Assembly: GCA_027858735.1 (NCBI GenBank)
Contig: JAQICC010000310.1
Location: 1-59,048, forward strand
Source of the DNA: Salinivirgaceae bacterium
Lineage (GTDB): Bacteria; Bacteroidota; Bacteroidia; Bacteroidales; SZUA-534
Direction: 5' to 3'
DNA: 59,048 bases
Part shown: one piece after another, positions 1-8,129 of the stretch
Numbering within the stretch: the stretch's first letter is position 1
Layout of the letters: every line of letters begins with the position of its first letter
Notes under the pieces: generated by a model
Told to the model about the DNA's origin: nothing
What the model saw: the letters and a program-made list of their open reading frames with translations, nothing else
The model's database searches: none
Position numbers and translations under genes: made by a program

Positions 1-86
1 CCGAGTTTTCTTGCACGCACTAATTAGTACACTGTATTCAAAATCACAACAAATAAAAATTAGTCAATAATAAATTTAAACATACT

Positions 87-288
87 ATGAAACTTAAGAA
101 TATTTTTTTAAGCTTTTCAGTGGCGTTTTTTTAACACAATAGCATTGAATGCGCAAAATATTCCTCTTATAATTGAAGCCGAATCGGGTGAGTTAGAAAT
201 TGATTTTATTACACTATATGAACAATATGTGACATTTATTTCAAATCAAGGCAGCGATGTTTCTAATACTGAAAAACAACATAGATAA
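87..288 (+). pseudogene. Frameshifted, truncated N-terminus of a secreted carbohydrate-binding protein
   Basis: The ATG at 87 opens a signal-peptide-like sequence (MKLKNIFLSFSVAFF) that hits TAA at 132, inside a run of seven T (126-132). Removing one T restores a frame running to TAA at 286-288. That frame completes a signal peptide (NTIALNAQ) and continues NIPLIIEAESGELE, which resembles the start of CBM6/CBM35-type secreted glycan-binding or glycoside hydrolase proteins. The restored product has only about 66 residues, so the gene is both frameshifted and 3'-truncated. It lies just upstream of the PUL and may be the stump of an enzyme once attached to it. Family assignment rests on the short IEAESG motif only. 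Confidence 0.5.
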
Positions 289-322
289 CCATACAACTTT
301 CATTTTGTGTAAAAAAACTACA

Positions 323-357
323 CAGTTAACATTTACCACCCCTTGCAGTTAACATTT
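323..357 (+). promoter_or_regulatory. Direct-repeat operator candidate upstream of the SusC gene
   Basis: The 12-mer CAGTTAACATTT occurs at 323-334 and again at 346-357, start-to-start spacing 23 bp, on the same strand. The pair lies about 120-150 bp upstream of the SusC start and 70-105 bp upstream of a possible -7 box. AraC-type output domains, including those of HTCS proteins, typically recognise direct repeats roughly two helical turns apart, so this is a plausible binding site for the HTCS encoded at 43793-47890. That link is inferred. Confidence 0.45.
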
Positions 358-427
358 GCACTACAAATAATTACAAATAACCCCCTACACAAAAACATTT
401 CTCCACTATAAAAAAACGGTTTAGCTG

Positions 428-435
428 TACTTTTA
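428..435 (+). promoter_or_regulatory. Weak -7 promoter box candidate for the PUL
   Basis: TACTTTTA matches the Bacteroidota -7 consensus TAnnTTTG in all but the last base and lies about 40 bp before the SusC ATG. No good TTTG -33 box is found at the usual distance, which would be compatible with activator-dependent transcription. Confidence 0.3.
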
Positions 436-474
436 CCTCAACAATAAATACAATACAACTAAAACAAAGACATT

Positions 475-3400
475 ATGGTGAAAAGATTACATCTATTTAA
501 AAACAGAAGTTCTAAAAGCAAAATAAGTTCCTTACAAAGGGCACTTATATTTACTTTTATTATGGCAATGGTATTTCCGTTTAGCGGATTTGCCCAAGAA
601 CAAAGTATAAGCGGTACGGTTGTTAGCAGTTTGGATAAAGAACCACTACCTGGCGTTAACATTATTATTAAAGGTACAACTGAAGGTACCGTAACCGATA
701 TTGATGGAAAATTTAACATCAATGCTTCGAGCTCTGACATATTGGTAGTTTCTTTCATTGGTTTTCAAGTATTGGAATTACCAATTGGAAACCAATCGAT
801 ATTTAATGTTTCACTAATTGAAGACATCGCAGATCTTGATGAGATTGTGGTAATTGGTTATGGTGTTCAAAAAAAGAAGCTACTTACCGGTGCTACTGCT
901 CAAATTAAAGGTGACGATCTTGAAAAACGCAATTCTACAAACACTCTTCAAGCAATGCAAGGCCAAATAGCAGGGGTTAATATAACCTCAACATCAGGTC
1001 AGCCTGGTGAGAGTATGAAAGTTACCATTCGCGGTGTGGGTACTATTGGTGATGCTTCTCCACTTTATATTGTTGATGGTATACAAACATCCGATATCGA
1101 TTACTTAAACAGTGCTGACATTGAATCAATTGATGTACTAAAAGATGCTGCATCTGCAGCCATATATGGATCGAGAGCTGCCAATGGTGTTGTACTAATT
1201 ACCACAAAAAAAGGGACAGCAGGAAAATCTCAGCTTACATTCGATGCCTATTATGGCGTGCAAAATTTAGCTAAAAAAATAGATTTATTAAATGCCGAAC
1301 AGTATACCATGATTATAAATGAACAAGAATTAAATAATGGAATACCTGAAGACAGATTAACTTTTGACCTTGACAACCTTCCAGCTTACACCAATAAAGG
1401 TACTGCAAATACTGATTGGTTAGATAAAATGTTTGTGAAAAATGCACTAAACAAAAACATGGTTGTTGGTCTTACAGGCGGAAGCGAACAATCTACTTAC
1501 TCCATGTCGCTTTCATATACCGGACAAGAAGGTATTGTAGGAGGTGCTGATCTTTCAAACTACGAACGCTACGGCGGCCGCTTTAATTCAGAACACAAGT
1601 TGTATGACGAACGCATTAAAGTAGGTCAAAACTTAACCTTAACCTACATAAATGATAATGGTATTCTGGTTGGAGATCAATATGGCAATTCGCTTCGGGG
1701 TGCATTCAACACCAGCCCTATATTACCAATGTATAATAACGATGGAGAGTTTATGAGTTCTGCTGATCCTGACATTGTTGATCAGAATGGAGAGGTTTAT
1801 TGGCATCCAAATGAAGTGAACCCTTATGCTAGCATGGTTTACAACAACCAAAATGCAAACAATACACAAAAAGCAATTGGTAATGTATATGCCGAAATTA
1901 AACTAATACCAAATCTTAAGTTTAGAACTTCACTAGGGGTTGATTTTTATAGTAAAGAAAGCAGAAGCTATAAACCCATATATGAATTATCATCTCAAGC
2001 TGTTAATATTAGATCAAAAGCAAATCAAAGAATGGAAAAAGGCTTAGGTTTAACTTTTGATAATTTATTAACCTATTCTACAAATATAGCCAGTCATAAA
2101 ATTGATGGAATGGCAGGTATGTCAAGTCAACAATACGCAGGATCGGAAATTTTCGGTGAAAATTCTAACGTTGCATTCTACGATCTTGACCATGCTTATT
2201 TAGATAATACAACCAACCAAGAGTGGGCAAACCTAAAATTACAAGGCAAACCTCACGATGAAGACAGACTACTTTCATATTTCGGTCGTGTTCAATATGG
2301 ATATAATGAAACCTATTTATTCAACGCTACCTTCAGAGCTGATGGATCGTCGAAATTCGCTAAAGGCAATCGTTGGGGATATTTTCCATCCGTATCAGCA
2401 GGTTGGGTAATGTCTAACGAACCGTTTATGACTCCAACAAGTGCCGTTTTAAATTTCTTTAAACTTAGAACCAGCTGGGGACAAAATGGGAATCAAAACA
2501 TAAAATCATTCCAATACCTTGCACCAATACAATTTACCCAAGCTGTTTATAATTTTGGTGATACAGAAGGAGTAAATACAAATGGATCATTTCCTAACAG
2601 ACTTCCTAATAAAAATTTAAAATGGGAAACTTCAGAACAGCTAAATATTGGTTTTGATGCGCGACTTTTAAGCAGCCGCCTTTCAGTTAATTTCGATTAC
2701 TATAATAAAACAACAAAAGATTGGTTAATTACGGCGCCTGTATTATCTACTGCTGGCGCTGACGAACCTTATACCAATGGTGGCAATGTTACTAACAAAG
2801 GACTTGAATTGGCCTTAACATTTACCGAAAGAGCTGGTGATTTTTCTTATTCCATTAACGCCAATGGTGCATTTAACAAAAACAATGTTACCGAAATACC
2901 TACCGAAGATGGAATAGTTCACGGTGCCAGCAACATGCTTTATGTGAATGGTCCTGAATTTTACCGTGCCGAATCGGGGCACCCAATTGGCTATTTCTGG
3001 GGATATGAAACTGATGGGCTGTTTCAAAATGAAAATGATATTACAAGCTATGTGGATGCCGATGGCAATATGATTCAATCAAGAGCAGAACCGGGTGACG
3101 TAAAACTCGTTGATAAAAATGGTGATGGTGTACTTGATGATTTAGACAAAGTTGAATTAGGTGATCCGAACCCAGATTTTATTTACGGATTAAGTTTTAA
3201 TTGCTCGTACAAAGCGTTCGATTTCATGCTGATAACCAATGGCGTTATGGGTAACCAAATTGTACAAACTTACCGTAGTGGCGATAAATACAGCAACTAT
3301 ACTACCGCAGTGCTAGATCGTTGGACAGGCGAAGGTACTTCAAACACAGTTCCCAGAGTAACAAATAGTAATGTAAATTACAGTCAATTTACCGAGTTCT

Positions 3401-3666
3401 ACATGCAAAGCGGTAATTATTACAGAATAAGCAACCTAACATTAGGGTTTGATTTTGCAAAAATGTTTACCATTAAAAATATAAGCCAACTCCGCTTTTA
3501 TGTATCAGGTCAAAACCTTTATACATTCACAAAATATGATGGTATGGATCCTGAAATTGGTTATGGCTTTGATAACGGTGACTCTGATAAATTCTCATCA
3601 GGTATTGATTTAGGCTATTATCCTCGTCCGAGAACTATCCTAGCTGGTGTAAGTGTTAAATTTTAA
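475..3666 (+). CDS. SusC-like TonB-dependent outer membrane glycan transporter
   Basis: This 1063-residue protein is the outer membrane channel of the PUL and should import oligosaccharides using TonB energy. A signal peptide ends near FAQ at residues 39-41. A carboxypeptidase-regulatory-like domain follows (about 44-120, with PLPGVNI and GTVTDIDGKF). Then comes the TonB-box-like DEIVVIGYG at 122-130 and a plug domain (MQGQIAGVNI, PLYIVDGI, IDVLKDAASAAIYGSRAANGVVLITTK). The rest is the beta-barrel, ending in GVSVKF with the terminal Phe usual for barrel proteins. Length is normal for SusC. The SusD partner starts 11 bp downstream, so the two are cotranscribed. The ATG at 475 is chosen because it gives the complete signal peptide. 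The substrate cannot be read from this gene; the neighbours suggest xyloglucan. Confidence 0.96.
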   Translation: MVKRLHLFKNRSSKSKISSLQRALIFTFIMAMVFPFSGFAQEQSISGTVVSSLDKEPLPGVNIIIKGTTEGTVTDIDGKFNINASSSDILVVSFIGFQVLELPIGNQSIFNVSLIEDIADLDEIVVIGYGVQKKKLLTGATAQIKGDDLEKRNSTNTLQAMQGQIAGVNITSTSGQPGESMKVTIRGVGTIGDASPLYIVDGIQTSDIDYLNSADIESIDVLKDAASAAIYGSRAANGVVLITTKKGTAGKSQLTFDAYYGVQNLAKKIDLLNAEQYTMIINEQELNNGIPEDRLTFDLDNLPAYTNKGTANTDWLDKMFVKNALNKNMVVGLTGGSEQSTYSMSLSYTGQEGIVGGADLSNYERYGGRFNSEHKLYDERIKVGQNLTLTYINDNGILVGDQYGNSLRGAFNTSPILPMYNNDGEFMSSADPDIVDQNGEVYWHPNEVNPYASMVYNNQNANNTQKAIGNVYAEIKLIPNLKFRTSLGVDFYSKESRSYKPIYELSSQAVNIRSKANQRMEKGLGLTFDNLLTYSTNIASHKIDGMAGMSSQQYAGSEIFGENSNVAFYDLDHAYLDNTTNQEWANLKLQGKPHDEDRLLSYFGRVQYGYNETYLFNATFRADGSSKFAKGNRWGYFPSVSAGWVMSNEPFMTPTSAVLNFFKLRTSWGQNGNQNIKSFQYLAPIQFTQAVYNFGDTEGVNTNGSFPNRLPNKNLKWETSEQLNIGFDARLLSSRLSVNFDYYNKTTKDWLITAPVLSTAGADEPYTNGGNVTNKGLELALTFTERAGDFSYSINANGAFNKNNVTEIPTEDGIVHGASNMLYVNGPEFYRAESGHPIGYFWGYETDGLFQNENDITSYVDADGNMIQSRAEPGDVKLVDKNGDGVLDDLDKVELGDPNPDFIYGLSFNCSYKAFDFMLITNGVMGNQIVQTYRSGDKYSNYTTAVLDRWTGEGTSNTVPRVTNSNVNYSQFTEFYMQSGNYYRISNLTLGFDFAKMFTIKNISQLRFYVSGQNLYTFTKYDGMDPEIGYGFDNGDSDKFSSGIDLGYYPRPRTILAGVSVKF

Positions 3667-3677
3667 AACTTAGAAAA

Positions 3678-5312
3678 ATGAATTTGAAAAATATATTAAT
3701 AATAGCGGGTGTTGTCTTCTTCACAAGTTCTTGCAGCAAAGACTTCTTAGACACTAAGCCAATAACAAAAAAAACGGATGCCACATATTATACCACTCCA
3801 CAAGAAATCGCTGAAGCTTTAACTGGTTGTTACGATGGTCTTCAATTAAATTATAATGGGGGCACTGCCTTACCTGTTGCTTCAATGGTGCTATCTGACT
3901 TATGTTTTGGTGGAACAGGTGCAACTGATAATGATGATTACAGAATGCTCGATGAATTTGATATAAATGTTGCTCCATCATATATGAATATGTATCAAGG
4001 GGGATGGCAAAATATGTACAAAACAATTTACCGTTGCAATATGGTTCTTTCAAGAATGGGACAAGTTGACTGGGGAAACACTCCTGAATTGGCAACAGAA
4101 CTTGAAGCAGAAGCCCGTTTTATAAGAGCTTATACCTATTTCGATCTCGTTCGTATGTTTGAACGTGTACCTTTATTAACAGAACCTTCAACGGGAAATA
4201 TTCCACAAAGCGAACCTGACGAAACCTACAAATTAATTACAGAAGATTTATTGTTCGCAATAAAAAATGGTAACACATTGAAATACAATCAAATTGCATC
4301 AACAAACTATGGTCATGCAAACAAATGGGCTGCAGCGTCATTAATGGCTCGGGTTTATTTATATTATACAGGTTATTACGGTAAAAGTGATCTTTTAGGA
4401 TTGGTTTCAAAAACAGATGCTTTAGAGTATGTTGAAGATGTAATTACTAATAGTAGTTATGGTTTGGTAGATAATTATTACGATTTATGGCCTGCTTCTG
4501 CTAATTATCAAGCTGTAAAAAATGGGGGAACTCTTGCCGATAACACATATGCAGGAGAAACAAATAAAGAAATTGTGTTCGCTATTAAATATACTTATAC
4601 AAGTAGTTACGACCCTGAAAATACAGATGGAAACCATTGGATGATCATGAACGGTCTAAGAGTTACAACATGGGCACCAAATGGTTACGCCCAAGGCTGG
4701 GGATGCAGCACTGTATTATCGGATGTTTACAATAACTGGGATGCTAATGATGACCGTCGTGAAGCATCAATTATGGCAATTGAAGAAGAAGGAATTGAGT
4801 TTAATGAAGCAGGTGTAAAAGAATATACCGGCTATTATACCAAAAAATACACTCCCACTTGTGACGAAAACGGAACCCCTAATGCGAGTTTAGTTGGTGG
4901 GGAAGATTTCATGATTGGTAACTATCAGGATTACTTCGCTATACGTTATGCTGATGTTCTTTTAATGGCAGCTGAATTAGGAAGCAGCAATGCTTTAGAT
5001 TACGTAAACCAAGTTCGCAATCGATCAAATGCTGAATTATTAACTTCCGTAGATAAAGATGTAATTTTTGAAGAACGTCGTTTAGAACTTGCTTTTGAAG
5101 GTATACGCTATTGGGATATTCTCAGATACGATCATACGCTAGCATATGCAGCTCAAAAAGTCAGTTTTAATGGTATTGTTAAAACAGGAGGTGTTGATGC
5201 GCAAAAAATTATTGACGGTTCTAATTTAGTTAATTGCCGGGGTTTGTTCCAAATACCAAACGATGAAATTACACTTTCTAACGGAGTACTAAAACAAAAC
5301 CCAGGTTGGTAA
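3678..5312 (+). CDS. SusD-like surface glycan-binding lipoprotein (RagB/SusD family)
   Basis: This 544-residue lipoprotein caps the SusC channel and binds glycan at the cell surface. A lipoprotein signal ends in FTSSC with the lipidated Cys at residue 19. The typical SusD opening follows (CSKDFLDTKPITKKTDATYYTTPQEI), with family hallmarks such as EAEARFIRAYTYFDLVRMF, the late NQVRNRSNAEL and the FEERRLELAFEGIRYWDILRY segment near the C-terminus. Length is standard. It sits 11 bp after SusC and is followed by a strong terminator-like hairpin at 5411-5440, so the SusCD pair can form its own transcript or be partly separated from the enzyme genes. No separate SGBP-B type binding protein is seen nearby. 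Confidence 0.96.
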   Translation: MNLKNILIIAGVVFFTSSCSKDFLDTKPITKKTDATYYTTPQEIAEALTGCYDGLQLNYNGGTALPVASMVLSDLCFGGTGATDNDDYRMLDEFDINVAPSYMNMYQGGWQNMYKTIYRCNMVLSRMGQVDWGNTPELATELEAEARFIRAYTYFDLVRMFERVPLLTEPSTGNIPQSEPDETYKLITEDLLFAIKNGNTLKYNQIASTNYGHANKWAAASLMARVYLYYTGYYGKSDLLGLVSKTDALEYVEDVITNSSYGLVDNYYDLWPASANYQAVKNGGTLADNTYAGETNKEIVFAIKYTYTSSYDPENTDGNHWMIMNGLRVTTWAPNGYAQGWGCSTVLSDVYNNWDANDDRREASIMAIEEEGIEFNEAGVKEYTGYYTKKYTPTCDENGTPNASLVGGEDFMIGNYQDYFAIRYADVLLMAAELGSSNALDYVNQVRNRSNAELLTSVDKDVIFEERRLELAFEGIRYWDILRYDHTLAYAAQKVSFNGIVKTGGVDAQKIIDGSNLVNCRGLFQIPNDEITLSNGVLKQNPGW

Positions 5313-5410
5313 TAAATAGTTATTATTATCCTAATAACAGCCAAATAATTGTTTTTATGTTGAAGCATAAAACAACTAAAACAAAGCTATTATTAAAACA
5401 TAAACTAAAC

Positions 5411-5440
5411 ATAAGAGGCTCCATAAAAAGAGCCTCTTAT
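5411..5440 (+). terminator. Hairpin terminator or attenuating stem after the SusD gene
   Basis: A perfect 10-bp inverted repeat (ATAAGAGGCT and AGCCTCTTAT) encloses a 10-nt loop and is followed by an AT-rich stretch containing TTTTT. A smaller stem (TTTTATG/CATAAAA, 5353-5372) lies just before it. It is placed where many PULs reduce expression between SusCD and downstream enzymes. The lack of an immediate long T-run leaves open whether it terminates or stabilises the susCD mRNA 3' end. Confidence 0.65.
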
Positions 5441-5515
5441 TAAAAATATTTTTCTTAAATTCAAGAAGTAATTCAAACTATGATTGACAGTATTCACCCT
5501 AAAAAAAAATGAAAA

Positions 5516-7942
5516 ATGAAAAGTTATCGTGTAACCAATATTTTATGGCTTGTGGCAATGGCTATTCTTTTTGTTTCGTGCAACAAAAAGGCTATCACTC
5601 CAAGGGAAAATTTGAGTTTTAATGAAAACTGGAAGTTTATATTACACGATTCATCGGCCTACAATTTAACCAATTTTAATGATGAGCAATGGAGAAACTT
5701 AAACCTACCTCACGATTGGAGCATTGAAGGAAAATTTAGTGAACATGCGCCAGCAGGAACAGGCGGCGGAGCACTGCCCGGAGGAGTTGGTTGGTACCGC
5801 AAACAATTTACATTGCCAATTTCCGACACTGCAAAAAAAATATACATAACCTTCGATGGTGTTTACCAAAATAGCGAAGTTTATATCAATGGCCAACTTC
5901 TTGGTAAACGACCCAATGGATATATCTCATTTCAGTACGATTTAACTCCCTATTTAAGTTATGGCAACAAAGAAAATACCATTGCTGTTCGCGTTGACAA
6001 TTCCGACCAACCAAATTCACGTTGGTATTCCGGTTCTGGAATTTACAGAAATGTTTGGTTACTAAAAACCAATCCCATACATGTAAACCTTTGGGGTACT
6101 CATATTACTACACCCACAGTAAATAATGAAAGAGCCGAGGTTAATATTTCAATTGAAATAAAAAATACTTCCGCTAAAACTGAAAGTCTAAAAGTAATAA
6201 CAAAAATTATTGATAACAATGGAAATGAAGTTACTAAGGTGATTTCAAATATTGATATTAACGAAAATACGCTTGGCTCTGTTAAGCAAAAACTATCGAT
6301 TAAAAACCCCATACTATGGAGTACCGATAACCCCTATCTGTACAAAGCAGTAAATTACATAAAACTGAATAATAAAACCATTGATGTTTATGAAACCACC
6401 TTTGGCATTCGATATTTTGAATTTAATAGCGAAAAGGGTTTTTTATTAAACGGCATGCAGGTAAAAATAAAAGGGGTGTGCAATCATCACGATTTGGGAG
6501 CATTAGGTTCAGCCATAAGCATGCGCGGCAAGGAACGCCAAATTGAAATATTGAAAAAGATGGGTTGCAACGGAATTCGCACCTCTCACAATCCACCAAG
6601 CCCAGAGTTGCTAAACCTTTGCGACCGTATGGGCTTTATAGTGCAAAACGAGACCTTCGATGTGTGGGCCATGAAAAAGGTGGAGAACGATTATGCCAAA
6701 TATTGGGACGAATGGCATGTTAAAGATTTAACTGATCATTTATTGCGCGACCGCAACCATGCCTCAGTATTCTCATGGAGTATTGGCAATGAAATATTGG
6801 AGCAATGGGACACTTCTGGAGTTGCTATAGCAAAAGAATTGGCTTCTATTGTAAAGCAATACGCACCCAACATGCCCGTAACTTCAGGCTGTAACGACCC
6901 CGAACCCCATAACAATATTATTAAATCGGGAGCACTCGATTTAATTGGTTTTAACTACCACCATGAAACATTTGAACTTTTTCAAGAGAAATTCCCCGGA
7001 CAAGTATTTATTGGTACCGAAACCGGATCATCATTAAACTCTCGTGGAGTTTATAACATGCCAAGTGACAGTATTAACATTTGGCCTGTACGATGGGACA
7101 TTCCTTTTAATGATGGGAACCCCGACAATACATGTTCGTCATACGACAATTGCCGCGCCCCATGGGGGTCAACTCATTCCGACACTTGGAAGCTAATTAA
7201 AAAGCACGATTATTTATCGGGCATGTACATTTGGACAGGTTTTGACTATTTAGGAGAACCTACCCCCTACCAATGGCCATCGCGCAGTTCATATTTCGGA
7301 ATTATTGATTTAGCCGGCTTTCCAAAGGATGCCTACTATATGTATCAAAGCGAATGGACTGACGAACCGGTGTTACATATTTTTCCACACTGGAACTGGG
7401 AAGAAGGGCAGAATATAGATATTTGGGCATATACAAATTTTGACGAAGTTGAACTATTTATCAATGATAAATCACAAGGTATAAAATCAAAGAAGGGTGA
7501 CGATTTACGAATTCAATGGAATGTGAATTTTGAAGCCGGAACACTTAAAGCGGTGGGTAAAAAAGCAAATGGCGATACCAAAGAAGTTGTTATAAACACA
7601 GCCGGTAAAGCTGCAAAAATTCTGTTGGAAGCCGATAGAAGTGCAATAAAAGCAGACAATGCTGATCTTTCGTTTGTAACGGTTACCATTTTAGACAAGG
7701 ATGGAAACATGGTGCCAAATGCTGACAATCTAGTAACTTTTGAAGTATCAGAATTAGCACGCATAGCAGGAGTTGATAATGGACTTCAAACAAGTATGGA
7801 ATCTTTTAAAGCAAATTATAGAAAGGCCTATAATGGAAAGTGTTTGGTTATATTACAAGCAGGCAAAAAATCGGGTACAGCTCTGTTAAAGGCTAAAGCG
7901 GAAGGTTTAATAGAAACATCGATAGAAATAAATTTACAATAG
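5516..7942 (+). CDS. GH2 beta-galactosidase-type glycoside hydrolase, lipoprotein
   Basis: This 808-residue protein probably removes beta-linked galactose, or a similar non-reducing sugar, from oligosaccharides in the periplasm or at the outer membrane. The signal ends in LFVSC (Cys at residue 22). The GH2 sugar-binding domain (NENWKF, LPHDWSIEG, GVGWYRKQF) is followed by the immunoglobulin-like domain and the TIM barrel. The acid/base is E426 in SWSIGNE and the nucleophile is E502 in FIGTETGS. A C-terminal extension with DUF4982/Ig-like features (VELFINDKSQG, ILLEADRSAIKADNADLSFVTV) is typical of this Bacteroidota GH2 group. It is the first gene of a GH2-GH97-GH2-GH97 block. Exact specificity within GH2 is uncertain. 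Confidence 0.88.
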   Translation: MKSYRVTNILWLVAMAILFVSCNKKAITPRENLSFNENWKFILHDSSAYNLTNFNDEQWRNLNLPHDWSIEGKFSEHAPAGTGGGALPGGVGWYRKQFTLPISDTAKKIYITFDGVYQNSEVYINGQLLGKRPNGYISFQYDLTPYLSYGNKENTIAVRVDNSDQPNSRWYSGSGIYRNVWLLKTNPIHVNLWGTHITTPTVNNERAEVNISIEIKNTSAKTESLKVITKIIDNNGNEVTKVISNIDINENTLGSVKQKLSIKNPILWSTDNPYLYKAVNYIKLNNKTIDVYETTFGIRYFEFNSEKGFLLNGMQVKIKGVCNHHDLGALGSAISMRGKERQIEILKKMGCNGIRTSHNPPSPELLNLCDRMGFIVQNETFDVWAMKKVENDYAKYWDEWHVKDLTDHLLRDRNHASVFSWSIGNEILEQWDTSGVAIAKELASIVKQYAPNMPVTSGCNDPEPHNNIIKSGALDLIGFNYHHETFELFQEKFPGQVFIGTETGSSLNSRGVYNMPSDSINIWPVRWDIPFNDGNPDNTCSSYDNCRAPWGSTHSDTWKLIKKHDYLSGMYIWTGFDYLGEPTPYQWPSRSSYFGIIDLAGFPKDAYYMYQSEWTDEPVLHIFPHWNWEEGQNIDIWAYTNFDEVELFINDKSQGIKSKKGDDLRIQWNVNFEAGTLKAVGKKANGDTKEVVINTAGKAAKILLEADRSAIKADNADLSFVTVTILDKDGNMVPNADNLVTFEVSELARIAGVDNGLQTSMESFKANYRKAYNGKCLVILQAGKKSGTALLKAKAEGLIETSIEINLQ

Positions 7943-7966
7943 GTTTTCATAAATAGGTTTAAGTAG

Positions 7967-8014
7967 TTTGAGAAAATGAACGTGAGAGGTAAAACTCTCG
8001 CTTCATTTCTCAAA
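7967..8014 (+). terminator. Long imperfect hairpin after the first GH2 gene
   Basis: The 5' arm TTTGAGAAAATGAACGTGAG pairs, with a few mismatches, with CTCGCTTCATTTCTCAAA around the core stem GAGAG-gtaaaa-CTCTC. An A-rich tract follows rather than a clean T-run. It may be a terminator or an mRNA-processing hairpin in the 187-bp gap between the GH2 and GH97 genes. Confidence 0.5.
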
Positions 8015-8129
8015 TAAAAACAAAAACCTACCATAATGAACAACATCCCAACAAACTGTGGGGAATAAGAGCCACAATATGGAACTGAAATATTAAATAC
8101 TATAAAAAAAACAAATTAAATTATTGAAT

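Noticed and set aside
3754..4095. Antisense open frame of 113 codons inside the SusD gene
   Set aside because: It lies wholly opposite a well-supported SusD gene and shows no domain or signal of its own.
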